Shown here piece by piece: positions 18,394 through 25,803 of a DNA stretch of 64,000 nucleotides (its first letter is position 1; the number at the start of each line of letters is the position of its first letter). Origin of the DNA: Paulinella micropora (taxonomy: Eukaryota; Cercozoa; Imbricatea; Euglyphida); the NCBI GenBank assembly GCA_009731375.1, contig BJOX01000215.1, positions 527,430 to 591,429 of the forward strand. The letters run 5' to 3'. The position numbers and the translations under genes were made by a program. Below the pieces are notes generated by a model. It was given only the letters and a program-made list of their open reading frames with translations, had not been told where the DNA came from and searched no databases.

Positions 18394-19539
18394 TTACAAG
18401 AAAATGGCCGGGCGCGCGGCCGCGGCCAGCGCTAGCCCCCCCAGCGCGTGCAGGCACGTTAGCGCGAGCCAAGCCGTCGCGCCTGGCGCAGCGGTGGCCG
18501 CCGACGTGGCCAGAGACGGCTCCGCGCTCCTTGACGCGGCCGGTGAGGCCGACTGGGTCCGGGTAGGCGAGGGCGAGGGCACGCACACGGCGAGCCTGGA
18601 CACCCTAGTAGCGGCGGAGGCCGACCAGCGCGCCACGAGGCTCAGGTCCGACCACAGGCTCGCGCGCGAGTTGCGCACTACGAGCAGTACCTCGTCGTCC
18701 TGCGGCCACTCGCACTGGTGCTCGGCACGCACCGTGGCGTTGGACAGGTTGGTGCCGGACAGCTTGAGCGCGCAGCCCGGCGCGGCGCCCGCGCAGTGCC
18801 AGACCTCGACGGCGTACTCGGACGTGTTGGGGCGCACGTCGCGCAGCGTGAAGTCCACGTCGCGCCCCCAGGGCAGCGTGGCGCGCACGCCGGCCCGCTC
18901 GAGCTCGCCCACGACCAGCTCTTGTTCCTGCCCCGGCAGCAGTCGCGGCCAGCCGCCGGGCGCCGCCCCGACTCCCGCCGAAGGGCCCGGGACCACGGGA
19001 GTAGAAGACGGCGAGGCGGAAACCTCGAGAATTTCGCCCCACGGAATGGACGGCAGGGGAAACGGGGAAAGGTAGTCCGGGCACGCGAGTAACGTGACAT
19101 AAGGCGGGTACGTAAGGTACGTCAGGACTCGTGCCGGCGGGGGGGAGGCCTGCGATGACGACGTGAACGTGATGTTGTAGGTAGCCAGCAAGTCGTCGGT
19201 CGAGTTACAGTCGTGCCAGAAATCTTCATCAAACCAGCTGCGCCCCTGATACGATTTAAACACCTCTTGGTTGGAACGGTAGGGCCCGTCGTTGGCAAAG
19301 GTGGCGGTGTGCATGGGCTGTCTGGTCTGGGCCAGCAACGTGTTTCGCGTGTCGCGGGTTTCTGAATAAATCCCGGTCGAGTAAGGGTACGGTATGCGCA
19401 CCTGGTAGCAGATGCTTTCCCCGAGGGACAGGTACTCGGTGTACTTGGGCCCCAGCAGTAGCTCGCGGCAGTCCGTGGACGCGGCCGCGAGGGCCATGAA
19501 CAGGCGCCACAACAGAGGGCGCGGTACGGTCGCGTGCAT
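18394..19539 (-). CDS. Predicted secreted or membrane-anchored glycoprotein
   Basis: ATG at 19539 gives a 381-residue protein. The amino terminus is a signal peptide (PLLWRLFMALAAASTDC). The body has many Asn-x-Ser/Thr sites (CNSTDD, YNITFT, PNTSEY, LSNATV), paired Cys residues and a Pro/Ser-rich linker (about 190-225). The carboxy-terminal half, with VDFTLRDVRPNTSEYAVEVW and CALKLSGTNLSNATV, looks like a beta-sandwich ectodomain. The last 25 residues (LALTCLHALGGLALAAAAR) are hydrophobic with almost no tail, as in a tail anchor or GPI-anchor signal. The start codon directly follows 30 A residues on this strand. I infer a cell-surface protein; the family is not recognised. One frame, no breaks. 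Confidence 0.65.
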   Translation of the reverse strand: MHATVPRPLLWRLFMALAAASTDCRELLLGPKYTEYLSLGESICYQVRIPYPYSTGIYSETRDTRNTLLAQTRQPMHTATFANDGPYRSNQEVFKSYQGRSWFDEDFWHDCNSTDDLLATYNITFTSSSQASPPPARVLTYLTYPPYVTLLACPDYLSPFPLPSIPWGEILEVSASPSSTPVVPGPSAGVGAAPGGWPRLLPGQEQELVVGELERAGVRATLPWGRDVDFTLRDVRPNTSEYAVEVWHCAGAAPGCALKLSGTNLSNATVRAEHQCEWPQDDEVLLVVRNSRASLWSDLSLVARWSASAATRVSRLAVCVPSPSPTRTQSASPAASRSAEPSLATSAATAAPGATAWLALTCLHALGGLALAAAARPAIFL

Positions 19540-19540
<1 letters not shown>

Positions 19541-19571
<31 letters not shown>

Positions 19572-19574
19572 GGG

Positions 19575-19606
<32 letters not shown>

Positions 19607-19802
19607 NNNNNNNNNNGGGGGGGGGGGGGGGGGGGGGGGGGGGCCGCGTCAGTGTGGCCCCCCCCCATCCTCTCGATTTTTTCCCCTTCCCCTTTTCTCT
19701 CTCCTTTTTTTGAACTTTCGGCAGCCGGTTGGGAAAGACGAAGCACAGAAGCAGACAAAAGACTTTTTTTTGTTCGTTGTAACGCTTGATGCCCAGAAAG
19801 CC
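19541..19802. repeat. T30 tract, G run with gap, low-complexity
   Basis: Thirty T (19541-19570, that is A30 before the start codon of the minus-strand gene), then G runs around the gap 19607-19616, then C/T-rich sequence. No gene seen. Confidence 0.8.
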
Positions 19803-20103
19803 TTATCGACGGGTTGTAGCGCTTCGCCCCGGCACCGCGGCCCTGTGGCAGAAGACGGCGTGCAGTCCAGGCTGCGCGCGGGCCTCGTCGGCCCGCAGGC
19901 TCAGGTCGTCAAGCACCGAGACACTGGCGAGCCGCAGCGAGCCGTCGGCCTCGCTGTGGAGTACAGACGAGCCTTTGCAGCAGCGCCTTGCGTGCACCGT
20001 CGTCTAGCGCGAAACGGGGTGCGGCGGGCACACTTTTTTGTGTGGTTGTAGGCACAGCCCAATTGACGCGCCAGTGCTCGGGCAAACTGGCCGAGTCCTG
20101 CAT
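19803..20103 (-). pseudogene. Truncated family X copy joined to unrelated sequence
   Basis: ATG at 20103. The first 51 codons match family X (MQDSASLPEHWRVNWAVPTT to LQRLVCTPQ), then the frame runs into unrelated sequence and stops at 19909. In a neighbouring frame 19803-19960 reads GSLRLASVSVLDDLSLRADE and LHAVFCHRAAVP, which looks like coding sequence of a different gene. So the 5' part of family X was joined to a piece of another gene. Its upstream flank is the same as that of copy 3 at 28824 onward. Confidence 0.6.
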
Positions 20104-20330
20104 TTCCCGGGCCAGGGGACAAGGGTCCGGTGCGAAGGGAGTGCCGATCTCTGGAGGGGTTCACCTCTCTAAGATTTTGTCAGGGATATTTTTAAAGAAA
20201 TTTTCTTGTACACCGGCGAAGCGCGCCCCGGAACAAGCCGTGAAGCGTGGGCGGCCAGACGAGGCGTTGCAGCTACTGTTGCGCCCGCTCCCGGGGGCAC
20301 GTTCCCCTCAGGTGGTAACTTCGTCGAAGT
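20104..20330. repeat. Duplicated flank (empty-site form) with R1/R2 pieces
   Basis: Matches 28824-29430 but lacks two blocks present there (28949-29030 and 29047-29339). It contains the R1 core, TTTTGTCAGGGATATTTTTA and TACACCGGCGAAGCGCGCCC, then AAGCCGTGAAGCGTGGGCGG. Confidence 0.6.
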
Positions 20331-20561
20331 TTGTGCGACCCTGCGCGTGAGCTACTGGACAAATACGCTGAGTTGAAACAGGAACACCAAAAACTCCGGG
20401 ACGAGCTCGGCACACTTGCAAATTTGCCCACTACCGTCAGCTACGACGGCGATGACGACGGCGAGGACGCAGCCGCACCGCCAGGAGATAAATCGGTGCC
20501 ACAATTAAACATATGTTACCTCTTGGAGAGACCGGAGCGGCTCGTCCGTCTGACGAGCTGA
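20331..20561 (+). pseudogene. Coiled-coil, acidic carboxy-terminal gene fragment, copy 1
   Basis: A 76-codon frame without ATG, preceded by an in-frame TAA. It reads CDPARELLDKYAELKQEHQK, a short coiled coil, then an acidic patch (DGDDDGEDAAA) and ends LERPERLVRLTS. An identical frame lies at 29426-29656. Upstream, a second frame (EALQLLLRPLPGARSPQ) leads into it with a one-base offset, so the original gene probably began further upstream. The stop is followed by TTTTTTAAATAAATTC, a plausible polyadenylation region. Function unknown. Confidence 0.45.
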
Positions 20562-21122
20562 ATTTGTAACTTTTGGTTAATATATTTTTTTAAATAAATT
20601 CTATACATCTCGCCCTGCCTTTGGCTTCATTCAGCTGAGGGGCAGAGCGGGTAGCCGTGCAAGAGAAAGGCGGCAGGAGGCGCAATTTGGCGCACGAGTA
20701 AGAATGAAAACGCTCCCCCTTCCCATGCAACACAATATTTTTAATGGCCGGGGAAAACCGGGGGAGGGGAAAACGGGGGGAGGGGAGGGGTTCGCCTCTC
20801 TAAGATTTCTTTGAGCCAAGCGAAATTAATCAAAATTTTGTTGCAGTTCTTGGCGCCCCCACGCCAACCATGCTTCTTTCCTCTCTCTTTTTTAGTTTGC
20901 CGTGCCAATATTAAAATTTTGTCAGGGATATTGTTTTTAATTTTTACATTCTTAGCGCGCCCCTGCCCCTCCCGTCCCGGCCCCCCTCCCCCCGGTTATG
21001 CTCCGGCTCTTCCCGGAGAGATACACATGCGCGTACATTTTGCAACCAATTTCNNNNNNNNNNGGTACTAATTCTGTTACGATTTCTTTTGTGCACTTGT
21101 AGGAGGAGGTTAGGCTGTTTTT
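20562..21122. repeat. Duplicated segment and R2 module with 10-N gap
   Basis: 20562-20800 matches 29657-29960 apart from about 95 bp present only there. Then the TTTTGTTGCAGTTCTTGGCG module, AGGGATATTG, and gap 21054-21063. The last 55 bases before the Sel1 gene are unique. Confidence 0.6.
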
Positions 21123-21798
21123 ATGGCTGTTGGCACCGCGACACAGACTCCGATCACAGAGCAGGGCGCCGCCAATGCCCAGTTCTTGCTTGGGTTGCAC
21201 TATGCCACCGCGCCAGAGCCTGAACGCGACCAATTCCGGGCTACGACGTATTTCCGACGGGCCGCACTGCTTGGGCACGCGGCCGCGCGCACAGGTCAAT
21301 CTCGGCTCGTGCTACGCACACGGGCGCGGTCTGGAACGCAATGACGCTCAAGCAATCGTTTGGTTCCGGCGGGCTGCCGAGCAGGGCAATGCGTCGGCGC
21401 AATACAACTTGGGGATTTGTTACGATGCGGGGCGGGGCGTGGTGCGAAATCCAGCAGCCGCGGCCGCTTGGTACAAGCTGTCCGCCGAACAGGGCTATGC
21501 CCGTGCTCAGTTCAACTTAGGGATCTGCTATGCTGTTGGTGAAGGAGTGGCACACGATCCGACGACGGCTGCCAAGTGGTACGAGTTGGGGATCTGCCAC
21601 GAGCAAGGCAGGGGCCTGCCACCAAACAGAACGCAGGCGATCCTTTGGTACCAGCGAGCGGCCGCGCAGGGCGACGCCAACGCGCAAAGCAGGCTGCGGC
21701 AGCTAAGTCCCCGTCCGGACTCGCGACAAAGAGTAGACAGCCAAGAGAAGCAAGAAAAAACACGCTTTCCTCTCTCTGACGACGACGCAGAAGCTTAA
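21123..21798 (+). CDS. Sel1-like repeat protein, small (one frame break)
   Basis: ATG at 21123. The first frame (MAVGTATQTPITEQGAANAQ...) shifts by one base near 21279 (GCGGCCGCGCGCAC) into the frame that runs to 21798. The joined protein of about 224 residues has five Sel1-like units of 36 residues, for example AQYNLGICYDAGRGVVRNPA, AWYKLSAEQGYARAQFNLGI and WYQRAAAQGDANAQ. One unit is incomplete (KWYELGICHEQGRG lacks the middle of the repeat), which suggests an internal deletion. Sel1 repeats form alpha-solenoids that act as adaptors, often in ER-associated degradation or signalling. There is no signal peptide here. The tail is charged (RVDSQEKQEKTRFPLSDDDA). The break may be an assembly error. 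Confidence 0.7.
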
Positions 21799-22287
21799 TT
21801 ATTAAAAATTTTGTTGCAGTTCTTGGCGCCCCCACTCCAACCATGCTTCTTTCTTCTCGCTTTCTTTAGTTCTCAGTGCCAACATTAAAATTTTGTCAGG
21901 GATATTGTTTTAATTTTTACATTCGAAGCGCGCCCCTGCCCTCTCTCGTCCCCGCCCCCCCTCCCCCGGATACGGTCGAAAAGGGCAGCAGTTCCGGGCT
22001 TTTTGGCAGTGCTGCCTTTTTCGGCCATATCAGCTCAACCGGACACACACAGAATTTGGCGACAAATTTCATGCAAGAAAGGAGAGAAAGAGAGAGAGAG
22101 AGGAGGGGGAAAGGGGAAAAACGGGGAGAGGGGAAAAACGGGGAGAGGGGGGAAACGGGGAGGGGGGCGCCCCCCCGCCCCTTCACGCTTCTCATTCCCT
22201 CTGTTTTTGCATTTTCCCCTCCCCCTCGTCCCGGGGAAAATTTTCTCGAAAATTTTTTTTGGATGGGGGGAGCAATGGGGAAGTGCC

Positions 22288-22322
<35 letters not shown>

Positions 22323-22716
22323 NNNNNNNNNNCTGCCCGTCTCTGTCGCCGTGCCAACATTAAAATTTTGTCAGGGATAGTTTTTAATTTTTATAGTGCT
22401 CCGGCTTTTCCCGGGAAGTACGCACACATACACATTTGGCGACAAATTCTACGTAAGAAAAAGAGAGCGCGAGAGAGAGTGAGAGAGGAGAGGAGGAAAG
22501 AGAAGGAAGGGGAGGGAAGGGGAGGGAAGGAGCAGAAGGGGGGCGCGATGGGAGTGCCCCGGGGGGAGGGAGGGGGATGTGCCGCGTGCTGCCCTTTCTC
22601 CCTTCTCCAGCTGCATGCCGGTCTCTGGAGGGGTTCACCTCTCTAAGACTTCAATCCATTCCGTCCCTCTCCTAGTTTTCAGTGTCAAGTGTAAGATTTC
22701 TTTGAGCCAAGCGAAA
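21799..22716. repeat. Composite R2/R1 repeat array with 10-N gap
   Basis: Begins right after the Sel1 stop with TATTAAAAATTTTGTTGCAG. Carries the GGTCGAAAAGGGCAGCAG stem, GGCGACAAATTTCATGCAAG, AG run, GGGGAAAAACGGGGAGA units, CTCGAAAATTTTTTTTGGAT, a G run with gap 22323-22332, a second AGGGATAG module, R1 (22568-22655) and AAATTTTGTTGCAGTTCT up to the R1 that closes the Fanzor element. Confidence 0.75.
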
Positions 22717-24723
22717 TTAATACAAAATTTTGTTGCAGTTCTCAGATTGGATTGAAATCTTAGAGAGGCGAACCCCTCCAGAGATTCCTACAGCTGGAAG
22801 GGAGAAAGGGCAGCATGCGGCACATCCCCCTCCCTTCTCAGAGCGGGGGGCAAAGCCCCCCGAGCCCCCCTTCCAGCCCGCGCCAGCGGGCTGCAGCAGT
22901 CTCAAGAGGATATTGCGACTGGCGTTCATATCGCGTCCGTGCTGGAGCGCGCACCACTGGCAGCTATACGTCTTCGCGGCTTTGATGTCCCTCCACAGCG
23001 CCCCGCATTGCGTACACGCCTGTGTCGTGAACTCCTCGTTGCAGATCAGCACTTTGCACTTCCCTACATACTCTCGCTGCAAGTTGAGCAAGCGCTTGCG
23101 GAAATCTGCGTGTCGCCAGGCAAGCAGCTTGCGCTTCGTTTGCCGCGAGATCGCTTTGCCCTTTACCATGCCCGAAGCTCCGAACCAAGGCAGCACAACG
23201 TAGTCGTGGTTATCCAGCAGCCATCTGGCTGCTTTCTTGTGCACGTCTTGGACCATGTTGTACACTTTGTCACGGACTCGAGTAACAGCACGCCGTAGGC
23301 GCCAGCGGTTCCGCTTCTTGCTGCTGTCCTTAGCCAGTAGTGCGACCTTGCTTTGCAGATTGTCAATGTGCTTCTGCAATCGGTACACGCGTGCAATAGA
23401 CCCGCGGCCCCATTCGGTTATCGCGCCCGAGTCCGCATGGTACATGGTCAGAAAGCTCCTCACGCCCGGGTCGATACTCACTACACGCAGCCCGCTGCCG
23501 CGGGCTGCAAGGGTAGCAAGGGGGGGTCGGGGGGCTTGCCCCCCGGGTCCCAGAAAGCCCGCAAAGAAGCCCCGCTGGCGCCCCCAAACCCTGTGCGAGA
23601 TCGCGATTGTAGACCTACGCTCCTGCCACTTGCGGAAGCTGACTCTCTTCCAGTGAAAGAACTTGCCCTTCTGGCTAAGATTTGAGATGGCAGAGGCCCT
23701 CGCCGCTTGCAGATCCCGGATGGCCACTGCGCGGATGTCGTAGGGCACGCTGAGAAGCCACGGCCTGGCTCGTACAAATTCACTGTCCTCTTGCACAAAC
23801 CGCAGGCGCAGAGTATCCAAATCAAAGTCGCCCAAGCAGCGCATTCTGCCGCCCATCTCGGCCCTTCTTTGCTCTCGGCGCTTCTTTTGTTCTTCACGCT
23901 CTCTGGCTTTTCTGGCCTTAATCTCCTCCTCGGGCGTCTCCTCCTCTTCGTCCTTGTCTTTCTGCTCCTGAGGCTTCTCCTCTTTTTTTCTTTTCTTGTG
24001 CTTAGCGGGATTTTCCTCCTTTTTTTCTTGGCGCCGTCTCTTTCTACTAACATCCTGCGTGGGTTGACCTTGCTGCTGCTCCTCTTCGCTGGGCCAGGGG
24101 AAACGCTCATCCTCTTTTCTCAGCCAGGCTAGCGCCGCATTCCAAGTGGTATGGACTACCCGAAATACCAGCCAGGACTTACGCAGCCAAGCTCGTCTAG
24201 TTTCCTTATCCTTGCTCTTTGGGTAGATCCTGCACGTAAGTGTCTTGAGCGGGGGCGTCTTGCACGCCTTCTTGTTTAAACTGAAATTCTTCTTCTTGGG
24301 CACCTCGTTCTGTTGATCGTCTGGTTTGGCTGCGTTACGTCGTGCGTTGACCTGAGTTGCGGGCAGCAGTGCAAGTCGCGACTGCCAGGAGGTCTCCTGC
24401 AGGCCTTGTGCGGATGTCGGCTCGTACCTTCTGACCGAGCTCCAGGAACCGTTACCAAGGGCCCTGCTCAGAGAAATAGGCAGGCAGCTTGCGCTCGCTC
24501 TGGCCAGGCCGCCTCCTGTGTATAGGGGTAACTGCCTGGACATCTCTCTGGCAAACTCAGTCCAGAACGGCGCATAAGCTAAGACTGGTTCCGGAGGAGG
24601 CTGTGCGGGTCTTGACTTCTTTTCTCGGACCTTTTCTTCTTGTGGCCAACCCACAGGCGTGGGCTGTAGGAGTGGCTCGGGGGGCCATGCCTTTTCGAGG
24701 TCCCAGAGCGGGCGCCGCCTCAT
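22717..24723 (-). CDS. Fanzor (eukaryotic TnpB-like RNA-guided nuclease), intact copy
   Basis: ATG at 24723 gives a single 668-residue frame. The carboxy-terminal half has the split RuvC nuclease of the TnpB/Fanzor family: RuvC-I SIDPGVRSFLTMY (Asp 418), RuvC-II ICNEEF (Glu 563 or 564), a zinc ribbon with CTQCG and CQWC (about 569-587), and RuvC-III GRDMNASRNIL (Asp 598). All three acidic residues and four Cys are present. Upstream lie a conserved segment (LGDFDLDTLRLRF to RDLQAARAS), a Lys/Glu-rich linker (about 215-310) and a Trp-rich amino-terminal region. Family members bind a guide RNA made from the element's own end and cut matching DNA. Residues about 380-412 and the tail after about 610 are encoded by GC hairpins and R1, not by family sequence. 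Activity is inferred, not shown. Confidence 0.85.
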   Translation of the reverse strand: MRRRPLWDLEKAWPPEPLLQPTPVGWPQEEKVREKKSRPAQPPPEPVLAYAPFWTEFAREMSRQLPLYTGGGLARASASCLPISLSRALGNGSWSSVRRYEPTSAQGLQETSWQSRLALLPATQVNARRNAAKPDDQQNEVPKKKNFSLNKKACKTPPLKTLTCRIYPKSKDKETRRAWLRKSWLVFRVVHTTWNAALAWLRKEDERFPWPSEEEQQQGQPTQDVSRKRRRQEKKEENPAKHKKRKKEEKPQEQKDKDEEEETPEEEIKARKAREREEQKKRREQRRAEMGGRMRCLGDFDLDTLRLRFVQEDSEFVRARPWLLSVPYDIRAVAIRDLQAARASAISNLSQKGKFFHWKRVSFRKWQERRSTIAISHRVWGRQRGFFAGFLGPGGQAPRPPLATLAARGSGLRVVSIDPGVRSFLTMYHADSGAITEWGRGSIARVYRLQKHIDNLQSKVALLAKDSSKKRNRWRLRRAVTRVRDKVYNMVQDVHKKAARWLLDNHDYVVLPWFGASGMVKGKAISRQTKRKLLAWRHADFRKRLLNLQREYVGKCKVLICNEEFTTQACTQCGALWRDIKAAKTYSCQWCALQHGRDMNASRNILLRLLQPAGAGWKGGSGGFAPRSEKGGGCAACCPFSLPAVGISGGVRLSKISIQSENCNKILY
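22846..22896. repeat. M2+M1 hairpins at the 3' end of the intact Fanzor gene
   Basis: GGGGGGCAAAGCCCCCC followed by a GAGCCCCCC arm, then AGCCCGCGCCAGCGGGCT. The codons of the Fanzor ORF run straight through and add a tail of about 55 residues with R1. A strong structured RNA would form here, at the position where TnpB/Fanzor guide RNAs are usually made. Confidence 0.7.
23488..23560. repeat. M1+M2 hairpins inserted in frame before RuvC-I of the Fanzor gene
   Basis: AGCCCGCTGCCGCGGGCT plus an M2 pair (GGGGGGCTTGCCCCCC). They encode LGPGGQAPRPPLATLAARGSG just ahead of VVSIDPG. The same insertion sits at 346-405 in copy 1, but there the frame is broken around it, so the insertion predates the split of the two copies. 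Confidence 0.7.
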
Positions 24724-24896
24724 TGGAGAAGTCACTCTTCGGATGACTTAGACAGAGTTTGTAGTCGAGGCAGGACCCATAAGCCAAGGGCAGGGCCATG
24801 CCTGTAGCTGGTCACAAGGTGAGCAGGTTAAATTTGTGGGTTTAGAGGGAAAGCAAAAATAAACAAGCTTTCTTTTTCGGAGCCCGCAGGGGGGGG

Positions 24897-24900
<4 letters not shown>

Positions 24901-24941
<41 letters not shown>

Positions 24942-25803
24942 ANNNNNNNNNNNNNNNNNNNNNNNNNNNNNNNNNNNNNNNNNNNNNNNNNNNNNNNNNN
25001 NNNNNNNNNNNNNNNNNNNNNNNNNNNNNNNNNNNNNNNNNNNNNNNNNNNNNNNNNNNNNNNNNNNNNNNNNNNNNNNNNNNNNNNNNNNNNNNNNNNN
25101 NNNNNNNNNNNNNNNNNNNNNNNNNNNNNNNNNNNNNNNNNNNNNNNNNNNNNNNNNNNNNNNNNNNNNNNNNNNNNNNNNNNNNNNNNNNNNNNNNNNN
25201 NNNNNNNNNNNNNNNNNNNNNNNNNNNNNNNNNNNNNNNNNNNNNNNNNNNNNNNNNNNNNNNNNNNNNNNNNNNNNNNNNNNNNNNNNNNNNNNNNNNN
25301 NNNNNNNNNNNNNNNNNNNNNNNNNNNNNNNNNNNNNNNNNNNNNNNNNNNNNNNNNNNNNNNNNNNNNNNNNNNNNNNNNNNNNNNNNNNNNNNNNNNN
25401 NNNNNNNNNNNNNNNNNNNNNNNNNNNNNNNNNNNNNNNNNNNNNNNNNNNNNNNNNNNNNNNNNNNNNNNNNNNNNNNNNNNNNNNNNNNNNNNNNNNN
25501 NNNNNNNNNNNNNNNNNNNNNNNNNNNNNNNNNNNNNNNNNNNNNNNNNNNNNNNNNNNNNNNNNNNNNNNNNNNNNNNNNNNNNNNNNNNNNNNNNNNN
25601 NNNNNNNNNNNNNNNNNNNNNNNNNNNNNNNNNNNNNNNNNNNNNNNNNNNNNNNNNNNNNNNNNNNNNNNNNNNNNNNNNNNNNNNNNNNNNNNNNNNN
25701 NNNNNNNNNNNNNNNNNNNNNNGGGGGGGGGGGGGGGGGGGGGCCATGCCCCCCGCCCCCCCCCCCCTTTTCTCCATTCCAGCCCGCGCCAGCGGGGTGG
25801 CTT
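24901..25803. other. 780-N assembly gap in a C/G run, ending in M1/M2
   Basis: C run, gap 24943-25722 (largest in the window), G run, then an M2 arm (GGGCCATGCCCCCC) and M1 (GCCCGCGCCAGCGGGGTGG) that ends directly at the stop codon region of the F-box/LRR gene. Content of the gap unknown. Confidence 0.8.

Larger units (their letters stand above)
22743..24900 (-). mobile_element. Fanzor element, full-length copy 2
   Basis: Boundaries are drawn from shared sequence. The 5' side (24740-24900) holds the leader common to copies 1 and 3 and the mini element (GGCAGGACCCATAAGCCAAGG, AAGGTTAAATTT-like core), ending at a G/C run. The 3' side holds M1 and M2 hairpins (22846-22896) and R1 (22743-22830). 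No second ORF such as a transposase is present, as is usual for Fanzor elements. I see no clear target-site duplication because both sides run into repeats. Confidence 0.65.
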
